Source: Deltaproteobacteria bacterium (GTDB lineage: Bacteria; Myxococcota; Myxococcia; SLRQ01). Taken from it: a stretch of 42,163 nt of DNA. The first letter of the stretch is position 1, and every line of letters begins with the position of its first letter. The position numbers were made by a program, and so were the translations under genes. Under the pieces are notes generated by a model, which was given only the letters and a program-made list of their open reading frames with translations, made no database searches and was not told the DNA's origin. The stretch is from NCBI GenBank assembly GCA_007130885.1, contig SLRQ01000034.1:1-42163 (forward strand), in the 5' to 3' direction. Shown piece by piece: positions 1 to 9,006 of the stretch.

Positions 1-344
1 CGCCCGATGCCTGATTCAAACGGCCTACTTTGCACCCCGACTCTTCCTCGCCTTCAGATTGAACCCCAAGCGATCGAAATACCTCGGGATTCCTCTACCA
101 AGCGACTCGGACGATAGAGGGAATTGCTCAGGCAGGGGGGGGCTTGACCAGGGCCGCAATCCTAACGTACGATTTCTTACAGGAAGTACGTTTCGTCGCC
201 TGGCCACCAACCGGCCGGGGGCGAATGAACTCGGCTTGAACGGGTGACGTGCGTCCGATTCACGGCTGATTTTTCGCGGCGAGACGATCCAACCCCCCGG
301 TTCGGTGAACAGCCGATGAAGCCTATCGGCAAGGAGCGACCGTT
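1..344. other. intergenic stretch, no gene recognised
   Basis: No convincing coding region is visible: the short open frames on both strands have no recognisable motifs and overlap each other. The one structure seen is an inverted repeat, AACGTAC at 164-170 and GTACGTT at 186-192, with a 15-nt spacer. It could be a weak operator or hairpin upstream of the lipoprotein gene. No tRNA or terminator with a T-run is apparent. Confidence 0.5.
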
Positions 345-1250
345 ATGCGACGTGATATCGGGTGGCTGCCGTGCCTATTGCTGCTCGCAACTTTCGGCTT
401 TGTGTGCGGATGTGGGCAGGAAGGGTACACAGACGGCGTGGATGTGCGGCATGTAGAACTCGGTGATTCGGGAGAGAGGGACGTAAATACGGAGGACCAA
501 GGGGTCATAGACACCGCTGTGGTTGCGACCAATCTTGATGACTTGCTTCTCTTGCTCCCACCTGCGAGCGGCTGGTCGCCGACGAGAATGGAGTCTTTGG
601 AGTGGTGGATAGAGTTTTGCGAGGAATTTGAGACGTGGGATGAGGAGGACTGCGGAGATTATTGTCATCTCTTTGCCGACATCTGCGAGCAGGTCGAGTG
701 GCGGAAGGGCCAGATGGAAGACGACGACGGTGACAGCCACGACGACGGTGACAGCCACGACAACGGTGACAGCCACGACGACGGTGACAGCCACGACGAC
801 GGTGACAGCCACGACGATGGTGACGGTCCAGGGACCGGACCGATCGGCAAGGAAGGCTGTTCGCCCGGTTTCTGGAAAGCACCCGCGTACACGGAGATCT
901 GGAAGGAGACGGGCTTCGATCCGGACCAGGATACAGTAGGCGATGTGTTCGACCAGGCAGGCTGCCTGAATGGAAACCTAGCCGGCCTGTCGCTGCACGA
1001 TGCCTTGAAGCTTGGTGGAGGCATGGACATTGAGGGTGCGCAGAGGACTCTCTTGCGAGCCTCCGTGGCAGCGCTCCTGAACGCGTCGTATTGGAAAGTC
1101 GCGTATCCATATTTGCCGCTGCAAGTCATTGAGCTTACCGATGAAGCGCTGTGCGGAGACCGTGAGCATATCCTTGAGCTCGCCCTGCATCTTGACGAGT
1201 TCAACAACCTCGGCTGTCCGGTCGACGCATTTGGCAATCTAATCGAATGA
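345..1250 (+). CDS. lipoprotein with Asp/Ser/His hexapeptide repeats and a C-terminal CSPGFWK domain
   Basis: A 301-residue exported protein. The first 22 residues form a signal peptide ending in VCG before Cys23, an acceptable lipobox, so it is probably a lipoprotein. Residues about 127-160 are a low-complexity tract of DDGDSH units, highly acidic and reminiscent of Asp-rich calcium-binding spacers. The C-terminal half begins GCSPGFWKAP at about residue 168 and continues with a Cys-containing helical region. This resembles the [TS]PG[YF]WK-type domains found in many secreted bacterial proteins of unknown function. An AGGAG lies 9 nt before the ATG and decides the start. No function can be given; an envelope or extracellular structural or adhesive role is only a guess. 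The next real gene is the SDR on the opposite strand, so it appears monocistronic. Confidence 0.75.
   Translation: MRRDIGWLPCLLLLATFGFVCGCGQEGYTDGVDVRHVELGDSGERDVNTEDQGVIDTAVVATNLDDLLLLLPPASGWSPTRMESLEWWIEFCEEFETWDEEDCGDYCHLFADICEQVEWRKGQMEDDDGDSHDDGDSHDNGDSHDDGDSHDDGDSHDDGDGPGTGPIGKEGCSPGFWKAPAYTEIWKETGFDPDQDTVGDVFDQAGCLNGNLAGLSLHDALKLGGGMDIEGAQRTLLRASVAALLNASYWKVAYPYLPLQVIELTDEALCGDREHILELALHLDEFNNLGCPVDAFGNLIE
723..824 (+). repeat. 18-bp in-frame tandem repeat encoding DDGDSH
   Basis: Five consecutive copies of an 18-bp unit (gac gac ggt gac agc cac) lie at 723-812 and differ by only one or two bases. A sixth, diverged partial copy runs to about 824. Third positions are also conserved, which implies recent copy-number change rather than old protein-level conservation. 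The repeat lies wholly inside the lipoprotein gene and keeps its frame. Confidence 0.95.
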
Positions 1251-1296
1251 ATCAATCCATGATGTCCATCATGTGACCACGGCGGACCTCCAACCT

Positions 1297-1528
1297 TTTG
1301 CGGCCGTTCGTTACGTGGAGTTGAACTCAGTGCGGGCCGGAATGATCAGTCATCCGGCCGACTACCGCCGGAGCAGCGCCTCCGCGCATATCAGCGGAAA
1401 GGATGACGGGCTCGTCAGGGTCCGGCCGTTGCTCGAGATCGAACCCAATTGGGTGAAGTTTATGTCGGCGGATGGAGACGGGGAGGAACTCGAAACCGTT
1501 CGGCGACGGCTTCCTCGAAGCCGTAACC
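1297..1528 (+). pseudogene. decayed RAYT/IS200-like (Y1) transposase C-terminal fragment
   Basis: The stretch coding RYVELNSVRAGMISHPADYR, then SSASAH and a WVKFM segment, is characteristic of the C-terminal half of REP-associated tyrosine transposases (Y1_Tnp superfamily; the family usually reads RYVELNPVRAG...DYRWSSARAH). At about 1474 the similarity shifts to the next frame, where ETGR then PFGDGFLEAVT matches the family's TGRPLGxxxF segment, so a frameshift with a small deletion has occurred. The N-terminal HUH and catalytic Tyr region is absent upstream. It is therefore a relic, not a functional gene. It lies between the repeat lipoprotein and the SDR gene. Confidence 0.75.
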
Positions 1529-1578
1529 GTACATTTTCTCTGCTGTACACTGACGATGGCGGCGGCTTCGGAGCAAAC

Positions 1579-2457
1579 CTACTCCGAATGCTCCGCCTTG
1601 AGTGGACGCGACCTAACCGACTCGACCATCTCCTCGCTCAACTCCCACAGTCGGCGCGCGGCTCCCTCCGAGGCCGCCGCCTCCGATATTCGGGCGGGAT
1701 GGCGCTTGAAAAAGTACCGGCCGCTGACCTCTTCTACCTCGGGTGAGATGGCAAGATGAACGAGTGTGTCGGCGCCTGCCTCGGGGCTGCGCGCAAAAGG
1801 TCGCAGCAATCCCAGCAAGACCGCGGCGCTTCGCCCGTTGTTTCGGCCGAAGCCGCTCCAGATGAAGCCCGGGTGCATGCTGTTGACCGTGACACCGGAG
1901 CCGTCGAGCCGGCGCGCCAACTCGTTGGTGAACAGTATGTTGGCCAGCTTGGCTTGGCAGTATGCGCCAAAAGCCGAGTAGCTTCGTTTGAGGTGGATAT
2001 CGTCAAAGCGGATTTTCCCGCCCTTGTGGGCGCCGGACGAGACGTTGACGATCCGCGAAGGCGCGCTTTCTCGTAGCAGATCGAGAAGCTCGACGGTGAG
2101 CACGAAATAGGCAAGGTGGTCGAGCGCGAAGGTTCTTTCGAAACCCTCGGGGGTCACCTCGCGCTGCTTGAAGATGGCGCCCGCGTTGTTGAGCAGCACA
2201 TCCAACCGGTCGTGGCGGGATAGGAACCGATGGGCCAGATCCCTCGTTTCGGCCACCGAGGACAGGTCCGCGCGCATGAACGAGACGTCGTCGTTTTCGC
2301 TTCTTTTTCGCAGCTCCGCAACTGTCTCCGTCCCCCGCTCTTCATTGCGGCCCACCAGAACGATTCGATGGCCCAATTCAGCTAACCGCGACGCCGCGGC
2401 TCGGCCGATCCCATTCGTTGCGCCGGTAATGAGGCAGGTCTTTCTCATTTCGTTCAT
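1579..2457 (-). CDS. short-chain dehydrogenase/reductase, retinol-dehydrogenase-like
   Basis: A 292-residue classical SDR with a Rossmann fold. The NAD(P)-binding TGATNGIG is at residues 11-18, NNAG at 90-93, the catalytic serine region NVSSGAH at 138-144, and the YCQAK catalytic Tyr/Lys at 166-170. The order and spacing match the RDH11-14/WWOX-like branch, which usually reduces or oxidises lipophilic carbonyl or alcohol substrates with NADP(H). The actual substrate cannot be read from sequence. An alternative ATG nine bases downstream (MRKTCLITG) is equally possible, as neither has a strong ribosome site. It follows the GNAT-CBS gene by 94 bp on the same strand. The C-terminus ends beside the transposase relic but looks intact. 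Confidence 0.9.
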   Translation of the reverse strand: MNEMRKTCLITGATNGIGRAAASRLAELGHRIVLVGRNEERGTETVAELRKRSENDDVSFMRADLSSVAETRDLAHRFLSRHDRLDVLLNNAGAIFKQREVTPEGFERTFALDHLAYFVLTVELLDLLRESAPSRIVNVSSGAHKGGKIRFDDIHLKRSYSAFGAYCQAKLANILFTNELARRLDGSGVTVNSMHPGFIWSGFGRNNGRSAAVLLGLLRPFARSPEAGADTLVHLAISPEVEEVSGRYFFKRHPARISEAAASEGAARRLWELSEEMVESVRSRPLKAEHSE

Positions 2458-2551
2458 TGCGTGATGCTAACAGAGAGGTCGACTAGTTTCGTCCTTACTG
2501 GAGATGACAGCGGGCTAGACCGCTACCGGGGTAAGAGCCGGAGCCGAGGAC

Positions 2552-3523
2552 TCATGGATGAGCGGTGTCGGAGTTGCGCACGTAACGAGCTAGGATCTCG
2601 CGTCGCCCCACCATGCCGATGGGTCGGCCGTGTTCGTCGATGACCGGTATGCAGCGAAGGCGGCGTGCCTGAAACAGCCTGACGAGATCGGAGAGTCGGC
2701 TCTCGCCACGCGTGAACACCACCTGTTTCGTCGAAACATTCTTGGAAAGCAAATCCAGGCATCCAGCTCCGAGCAGATCTGCTTCGGAGAGGATGCCGAC
2801 CATACGACCTATACCGTCAAGCACGGGCAAAGCCCCGACGCGTTCATTCACAATCAGGTTCAGCGCATCTCGACAAGTAGCGTTTTCATTGATCGAAATG
2901 ACCGGCGCATCCATGACTTCATGGACGGCCACATCCTCGAGGCGGGAGAGGTATGACAAATCGGCCGCCATTTCGATTCCGTCACGGTCGTCACGCGCTA
3001 CGCACCGAAAACCGTTCTTGGTGTAAACGTGCTGGGCAATGCGATTCGTAATGTCGACATTGAGCCACATTCGTTCGAACTCCAGCTCGTGTGCGAGCTT
3101 CAGAAGCTCTCGAGTGAGCTGAGTGCCGATGCCGACGTTGCGGTGTCGTTCGTCCAGCGCAATGACCAGCTCACAAGTCTCGTGGTCCATCGGAAACAGG
3201 GCCGTGTGACCTATCACTCCAAGGTCGAAGCAGAACGCGATCAGGTTTACGCCGTTACCGATCATACCCTCGACCCACTGGACTCTCTCCTCCTCGCGGA
3301 TCGGCGGCAGCCCCGAGAACTGGTCCCGGCGCTTGTATGCGAGATACATCTCTAGCAGCTCTTCATGGCGGCTCTCCCGCAACGGCATGATTACGATGGG
3401 TTTGCCGCTCTTATCGATGAATGCGAAGGGCTTTCGGTAGATCGTCGTCTTCTCGAGCCGGACGGGATCAATCCGAGCCTCGCAGTGTCCACCCAGAGCG
3501 CCACGATCGTGCTCAGCCTCCAT
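2552..3523 (-). CDS. GNAT acetyltransferase fused to a CBS-domain pair
   Basis: A 323-residue cytoplasmic fusion. Residues about 43-190 form a GNAT fold with the acetyl-CoA loop HRNVGIGTQL at 127-136 and a typical C-terminal motif around NVDITNRIAQHVYTKNGF. Residues about 200-315 carry two CBS motifs, VHEVMDAPVISINENATCRD and a second one ending VIDEHGRPIGMVGRREIL. CBS pairs commonly bind adenosine nucleotides (AMP, ATP, SAM, c-di-AMP) and gate a partner domain, so an adenylate-regulated acetyltransferase is the natural inference. The acceptor substrate is unknown. The gene lies 79 bp downstream of the CoA-binding gene and 94 bp upstream of the SDR, possibly cotranscribed. The 30-40 residues before the GNAT domain have no recognisable motif. 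Confidence 0.85.
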   Translation of the reverse strand: MEAEHDRGALGGHCEARIDPVRLEKTTIYRKPFAFIDKSGKPIVIMPLRESRHEELLEMYLAYKRRDQFSGLPPIREEERVQWVEGMIGNGVNLIAFCFDLGVIGHTALFPMDHETCELVIALDERHRNVGIGTQLTRELLKLAHELEFERMWLNVDITNRIAQHVYTKNGFRCVARDDRDGIEMAADLSYLSRLEDVAVHEVMDAPVISINENATCRDALNLIVNERVGALPVLDGIGRMVGILSEADLLGAGCLDLLSKNVSTKQVVFTRGESRLSDLVRLFQARRLRCIPVIDEHGRPIGMVGRREILARYVRNSDTAHP

Positions 3524-3602
3524 GAAAATATCTTACCCGCCCTGTCACCTTGAGCACAATCTCCAATAAGTGCGTGCTGAAATGCCATCTAAACGGCGCC
3601 AC

Positions 3603-4055
3603 TCAAGGCTTCGGGTGCTCGTTTTCTTGAACCGATGCACCGGTTTCAATCTTTTCCATCTCGCGCTTGATGCAGTGGTCCATCACGACGTCGAGCCCCG
3701 CGTCCGCCGCGCGGCGCGCCTCCGCCTCGTTTATGACACCAAGCTGAAGCCACAGGACGGACACCTGCTTCCTAATGGCTGCATCCACGATAGGGCCTAT
3801 GTCCTCCGGCTTCCGGAAGACGTCCGCCACATCAACAAGCCCCGGGACGTCTTCCAGGCTCGGGTAACAAGTGCGCCCGAGAATCTGGGACTCCTTCGGA
3901 TTCACCGGCACAATCTCGAACCCGCGGCTTGCCAGGAAGCCGGCGACGACGTTGCTTGCCCGGTCCGGTTTGGAAGAAGCCCCTATGACGGCCACTCTAG
4001 GCTTTCCCGAGATGACCTTCTCGATCACTTCCTTATCGTTGATTGTTCCCGGCAT
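3603..4055 (-). CDS. CoA-binding domain protein (YccU-like)
   Basis: A 150-residue single-domain Rossmann protein of the CoA_binding_2 family. VAVIGASSKPDRASN at about 22-36 is the nucleotide-binding turn. The family pattern continues with IVPVNPKE, CYPSLEDVP, a DVADVFRKPE segment, WLQLGV and GLDVVMDHCIKRE. The fold is that of the succinyl-CoA synthetase alpha N-domain without the ligase parts. The family binds CoA but its cellular role is unresolved. GGGAG six bases before the ATG supports the start. It is first in a minus-strand run with the GNAT-CBS and SDR genes; the GNAT also uses acetyl-CoA, though this is not proof of joint function. Confidence 0.9.
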   Translation of the reverse strand: MPGTINDKEVIEKVISGKPRVAVIGASSKPDRASNVVAGFLASRGFEIVPVNPKESQILGRTCYPSLEDVPGLVDVADVFRKPEDIGPIVDAAIRKQVSVLWLQLGVINEAEARRAADAGLDVVMDHCIKREMEKIETGASVQENEHPKP

Positions 4056-4316
4056 CCAACTCTCCCTATTTGCAATAAGTTATTCAGCTTGGACCATGTT
4101 TGAGAAGGCCTCTGCTCGATAATCTCCATTCATAACCACTAAACCGGACAGTGCGTACGTCCAGTCTCACTTGTGCCTCCTGTTCGACGACATGACAAGC
4201 GGTTTTCCTCGCGGATGACCGAAAGCCCGCGCCGGCACTGAAAAGAATGAAAGAACTTTCTTCGTGTTCCGGTGTCTGTGTCGACAAGGGCGGAACAATC
4301 CAGCGGGAGCAGAGCC

Positions 4317-7300
4317 ATGAGACAGGTCATTCAATGCCGGTATCCCTTGGTGTTCTTGGCGCTCCTGACAGTGATGCCGATCCAGAGTGTATGCACATCA
4401 TCATCCGCCGCCGACGAGCCGATCGCGGATACGACCTCGACGGATATCACGGAACACGAAATAGCCTCTTACCAAAGCAGGGAAGCACTACAGCCGTTGT
4501 CCCTGGAGAAAGCACCGCCACCCTCCGCTCGGCTCGACGGCACACCCGACGTTGAAGAACTGGCAAAACGAATCGAAAGTCATTTCGATGACAACCAATC
4601 CCGACGCATGCATCTTCAGGTCGATCGACCCTTGTACCGGCCGGGAGAGACCATATGGCTCCGTGCATGGGACCTTCGCACCCACGATCTGGTTCCGGAC
4701 CACGACAGCGTTCCCGGCGTGAGCGTTCTGCTGCTGAACCCGCGAGGAGCGGTGACCGATAGCAAGCGATTCCCGATCAAGGGTGGCCTGGCCGCCGGCG
4801 ACATCGAAATACCGGCGGGCATCATGGGTGGTGAATACATCCTGCGCGCTCGGACCGATGACGAAATCGAGGTCGAGCGCCCCATTGTTGTCGCGGCCTA
4901 CGAGCCACAACAACTCAACAAGGAGCTGGAGTTCTTGCGCCGGGCTTACGGCCCAGGTGACGAGGTCGAGGCATCGTTCCAAGTTGCCGCGGCGACAGGG
5001 GAGCCCCTCGCGAATCGATCTGTCAAGGTTATTGTCGCAGTGGACGGCGACACACTTCCCGCGATGCGGATTGCCACCGACGAACGCGGTACTGCTCTGG
5101 TGCGTTTCGACCTGCCCGATAGGATTCGGCGCGGCGACGGCCTCCTCACGGTGCTCACGGAGGACGGCGGTATAAGTGAGTCGATTTCTCGCTCCATTCC
5201 CATAGTGCTTCAAAGAATCGAGCTGCGCATGTTCCCTGAAGGTGGCGATCTGGTCCACGGCCTGCCTTCTCGAGTCTATTTTCAGGCTTTCGACGCGCAT
5301 GGTGAGCCCGCCGACATCGAGGGACACGTGGTGGACGATCTGGGCAACATGGTAGCGAGATTCGAAAGCCATCATCACGGCCTCGGTCGCTTCGATTTGC
5401 GGCCGGCCACCGGGAGAACTCATTACGCGCGCATAACGAGGCCGGAGGGCATTAGCGAGCGCTTCGTCCTCCCGCTGCCGAACGAAGAAGGCTGCGTGTT
5501 GAGAACCTTCGACGATCTAGATGGAATGCTCACGGCCGTTCGAGCATCGGTGCGTTGCACCGAGCCTCGCGAGGTAATCGTTGCGGCAACGCAGCGAGAG
5601 CGCCTGCTTGATGTAGCGAGAGTAGAGGTTCCCGGCCGAGACGTCGAGGCGGTGGTCTATCTGGAACCGGAGGATCGTTCACTCGCACACTCTCAAGGGG
5701 TGGCGCGCGTAACGGTGTTCGACTCCCGGTCGAGGCCGCTGGCCGAGCGTATTGTCTACAGAAACCGGCGCGCCCGCCTGGACATAGAAGTGACACCGCA
5801 TCAAGAGAGTTATGGTCCGCGAGAGCAGGTCACCCTGGAGGTTCGAACCAAGAATGTCGAAGGTGAACCTGTTCCTTCCGATCTGTCCCTTTCGGTAGTC
5901 GATGACACCTTGCTGCGCTTTGCCGATGACAAGAGCGGCCACCTTCTCTCGCGAGTCTTCTTGGAGCCCGAGCTGCCGGGAGAGGTTAGGGAGCCGAACC
6001 TCTACTTCGATTTGACAGACGAGCGCTCGGCGCCGGCGATGGAGCTATTGATGGGGGCCCGGGGATGGCGGCGCTTCGAGTGGATGCCGATTCCGGCCAC
6101 TGATCCAACAAAAGATGCCGCGGGTGCCTATGACGACAGTAGGACCGCGCCTGGAGTCGGAGAGGAAGAACCAGGAAGGCGAACGGCCCGGCATGGTTCG
6201 CAAGATCAGGACTGGTGGGAGCATGCGGAGCTGCCGGTGGGCTTCGAGGCGGTGCCCGTTCCGGCAGGCGTGGAAGGATCAGGGGGTGCGGGCACCACCG
6301 ATCCCTTGGCCCACGGGCTCAGCTCCACGCTCGAGGCTACCTCCCGGCGGCGCAAGACGGTCGGCGATATTTCCGCTGAGAGCGGCGCCGGCCGGGCGGG
6401 AGTACTGGGCATTGGGGCGCTTGGGGGCCGCCACCGTGTGGATACGGCAAGCCGTGACCGTCATTTCTCCCGAGGCCTGAAAATAAAGGCTATTTCCTCC
6501 GGCCTTCTGAACAAGAAGCAGGTCGAGCGGATCCTCCGACGGCACTCCATGGAAATCCGCTACTGTTACGAGCGGGAGCTACAACGTGAGCCGAACCTTC
6601 GCGGTCAGATTACCCTTCGTGCTCTCATCGACTCGCGGGGCCGCGTGAGCGACGTAAGGATCCTGGCAAGCAATGACCGCAACGAGACCTTGCAAAACTG
6701 CATCCGGCAGCGTATCGGTCGGTGGCGGTTTCCGGAGGCGGATAGGCACAGTACCGTCACGATTGTTTTCACACTCGACCCGGTCCGCACCGCGGATTCC
6801 GAGCGTAGGCCGATAGTTTCGGTCGGCTCGAATGACCAAGAGCAGCTTCGGGAGTTCTCGGTCGTGCGTGAGTTTCCTACGCCGGTGTACCACGGCCTCG
6901 ATGACTCGCGGGAGGATTTTAGGCCGACTGTTTTCTGGTCGCCGTCGGTGCGCACCGACGAGAACGGCAGAGCCCGGGTCTCCTTTTTTCTGTCGGATGC
7001 GGTCACCTCTTTTCGAGTCACTACGGAGGGTGTAGGCGCGGCGATGGCTGGACGAGACGAGACCACCTTCCGAAGCGTTCTTCCCATCGACGTGAGCGCT
7101 CGTTTGCCTCTTGCGGTGACTAGTGGTGACCTGATCGAGTTGCCGGTAATCGCATCCAACCGAGGCGACGAGGCCGTGGAGTTGGAGGTGCGTCTCGAGG
7201 CTGCTTCGGGTCTTCGGTTCCAAAACGAGGAGCCGGGCCCCCTCATTTTCTCATTGCCGGTGGAGGCTGGTGATAGAGCGACCCGCTATGTCCCCATGAG

Positions 7301-8987
7301 AGCCGGAGACGAAGCGGCTGAACACGAAATCCGGCTCACCGCCGAAGCCGGCAATCACGAAGACGGCCTGGTGCGGCAAGTCAAGGTGGAGCAGCGCGGA
7401 TTTCCTCAATCCCTCTCGGTATCCGGGCGGGTATCCGGAAAAGTGCGCCGGGAGATCGAGCTGAAAGACGCAATTCCCGGCACGGCGGACCTCCAAGTCT
7501 CGATTTTTCCAGGCACCCTCTCGAGTCTCGTCGCGGGTGTGAAAGGGATGCTGCGAATGCCTCGCGGATGCTTCGAACAGACCAGCAGCGCCAACCATGC
7601 AAACGTCCTCGTTCTCCGTCTGCTTGAAGCCAAGGGGCTCTCCGATCCCGAGCTGGTTGCCCGCAGCAGGCGCCTGCTGGAGGGCGGTTACAGCAGGCTG
7701 ACCTCCTTCGAGTCGCCGGGACACGGCTTCGAGTGGTTCGGCGGAGAGCCGGCGAGCCCGGTTCTCTCGGCCTACGCGCTAATGCAGCTAACGGAAATGA
7801 AGTCCGTGTACGATGGGGTGGATGCAGACATCATCGAGCGAACCTCGAAGGTAATACTCGACTCGCGAGACGAAGAAGGGGGCTTCCGGTATAAACAGGG
7901 CAGGGGAGGAGCCTATGCACGTGCTTCCGATAAGGTGGCGTCGGCTTACATAACCCATGCCCTTGTCCGGGCCGGCCGACGCAACGGCGTCGGGCGCGAG
8001 ATTGACCTCCAAAGAAGAGTGGCCGCATCAACCGGCGACCCATACGTGCTGGCTCTGGCCACGACGACCATGGCTCGCTCCGACGGCCGAACTGCTCTGG
8101 TACGACAGGCTGCTCAACGCCTCAGCTCCATGCAAGCGGACGACGGCAGCTGGCCGGGGGCGGATCACAGCATCACCCGTAGCGGCAGGCGGGATCTGCT
8201 GGTGGAGACGACCTCGCTTGCGATTCTCGCGCTGAAGGAGTCCGGCGGGCATGAACAGTCGGTGTTGAAAGGCGTGGAGTGGATCGAGGGTGCTCGCCGC
8301 AATGGCCGCTGGGGTGCGACACAGGCGACCATCCTGGCCCTGGAGGCGCTGGCCCGGCACGCCGAGAGCAGGGCTCGGGCGCCGGACTCCGGCGAAATCC
8401 GAGTTCTGGTCAACGGAAGCCACGTGGCGACCGAGTCATACATCGACTCCTCGACCGAGTCGATTCAGGCGAACGGATTCGGCCGCCACCTCCGGACGGG
8501 AAGCAACGTGATAGACATCGAGAGCCCAAGAGACATACCTCTTCCCTACGAGATAAAGCTTGATTACCGCTCGCGAGATCCCGCTTCTGCTGATGACGCT
8601 CCGGTGATCCTGGAAACCTCATTGGCGCGGGAGATGGTTCGAATGGGGGAGACCGTGCGCCTTACCACCACAATAACCAATCCGAGAAGCGAGGGCCTGC
8701 CCATGACCATCGCCCGCATCCGGCTTCCCGGCGGCCTCGAGAGCCAGGCGTGGCAGCTCGCCGAGCACCGCGAGCGGGGCGTCGCGGATTACTTCGAAAC
8801 GAGCCCCACCGAGGTCGTCGTCTATCTGCGAAGTCTCGAACCCGAGGAGACACGCACCATATCGCTCGATCTCGTCGCGGCGGTGCCCGGCAGCTACGAA
8901 GGTGGAGCTTCTTCAGCGTACCCATACTACGACGAGCAAGAGAAGTTCTGGGCTCCTCCTGTCTCGGTGAGGATTGAGAGGCCGTAG
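4317..8987 (+). CDS. bacterial alpha-2-macroglobulin with intact thioester and an internal AgmX/PglI-type domain
   Basis: A 1556-residue exported protein. The ATG at 4317 has GGGAG eight bases upstream and is followed by a hydrophobic signal segment; the Cys near residue 26 lacks a good lipobox. The upstream GTG at 4272 is less likely. Macroglobulin N-domains begin about residue 98 (HLQVDRPLYRPGETIWLRAW). A Gly-rich linker follows at about 650-720. An AgmX/PglI (TonB-like) domain spans about 722-822 (RHSMEIRYCYERELQREPNL, then IGRWRFP). The central A2M domain starts about 870 (VFWSPSVRTDENGRARVSF). The thioester motif GCFEQ has its Cys at 1085, in the helical thioester domain, and receptor-binding-like beta domains close the protein. 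Such proteins trap proteases in the periplasm. The usual pbpC partner is not adjacent. The embedded AgmX domain is unusual. Confidence 0.9.
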   Translation: MRQVIQCRYPLVFLALLTVMPIQSVCTSSSAADEPIADTTSTDITEHEIASYQSREALQPLSLEKAPPPSARLDGTPDVEELAKRIESHFDDNQSRRMHLQVDRPLYRPGETIWLRAWDLRTHDLVPDHDSVPGVSVLLLNPRGAVTDSKRFPIKGGLAAGDIEIPAGIMGGEYILRARTDDEIEVERPIVVAAYEPQQLNKELEFLRRAYGPGDEVEASFQVAAATGEPLANRSVKVIVAVDGDTLPAMRIATDERGTALVRFDLPDRIRRGDGLLTVLTEDGGISESISRSIPIVLQRIELRMFPEGGDLVHGLPSRVYFQAFDAHGEPADIEGHVVDDLGNMVARFESHHHGLGRFDLRPATGRTHYARITRPEGISERFVLPLPNEEGCVLRTFDDLDGMLTAVRASVRCTEPREVIVAATQRERLLDVARVEVPGRDVEAVVYLEPEDRSLAHSQGVARVTVFDSRSRPLAERIVYRNRRARLDIEVTPHQESYGPREQVTLEVRTKNVEGEPVPSDLSLSVVDDTLLRFADDKSGHLLSRVFLEPELPGEVREPNLYFDLTDERSAPAMELLMGARGWRRFEWMPIPATDPTKDAAGAYDDSRTAPGVGEEEPGRRTARHGSQDQDWWEHAELPVGFEAVPVPAGVEGSGGAGTTDPLAHGLSSTLEATSRRRKTVGDISAESGAGRAGVLGIGALGGRHRVDTASRDRHFSRGLKIKAISSGLLNKKQVERILRRHSMEIRYCYERELQREPNLRGQITLRALIDSRGRVSDVRILASNDRNETLQNCIRQRIGRWRFPEADRHSTVTIVFTLDPVRTADSERRPIVSVGSNDQEQLREFSVVREFPTPVYHGLDDSREDFRPTVFWSPSVRTDENGRARVSFFLSDAVTSFRVTTEGVGAAMAGRDETTFRSVLPIDVSARLPLAVTSGDLIELPVIASNRGDEAVELEVRLEAASGLRFQNEEPGPLIFSLPVEAGDRATRYVPMRAGDEAAEHEIRLTAEAGNHEDGLVRQVKVEQRGFPQSLSVSGRVSGKVRREIELKDAIPGTADLQVSIFPGTLSSLVAGVKGMLRMPRGCFEQTSSANHANVLVLRLLEAKGLSDPELVARSRRLLEGGYSRLTSFESPGHGFEWFGGEPASPVLSAYALMQLTEMKSVYDGVDADIIERTSKVILDSRDEEGGFRYKQGRGGAYARASDKVASAYITHALVRAGRRNGVGREIDLQRRVAASTGDPYVLALATTTMARSDGRTALVRQAAQRLSSMQADDGSWPGADHSITRSGRRDLLVETTSLAILALKESGGHEQSVLKGVEWIEGARRNGRWGATQATILALEALARHAESRARAPDSGEIRVLVNGSHVATESYIDSSTESIQANGFGRHLRTGSNVIDIESPRDIPLPYEIKLDYRSRDPASADDAPVILETSLAREMVRMGETVRLTTTITNPRSEGLPMTIARIRLPGGLESQAWQLAEHRERGVADYFETSPTEVVVYLRSLEPEETRTISLDLVAAVPGSYEGGASSAYPYYDEQEKFWAPPVSVRIERP

Positions 8988-9006
8988 AAAGATAGAGGCA
9001 GCGGGT

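Noticed and set aside
723..824. CRISPR-like array
   Set aside because: The units are contiguous, in frame, without spacers, and encode a protein repeat.
505..1255. Long minus-strand frames across the repeat lipoprotein
   Set aside because: They are shadows of the 18-bp repeat; their translations are simple Val/Thr, Arg/His or Ser/Trp runs without any motif.
4488..5423. 311-residue minus-strand frame inside the A2M gene
   Set aside because: No motif or ribosome site; it overlaps well-conserved macroglobulin domains.
6579..7246. Two minus-strand frames of about 213 residues in the A2M gene
   Set aside because: They lie in different frames over the same conserved domain and look like composition effects of a GC-rich gene.
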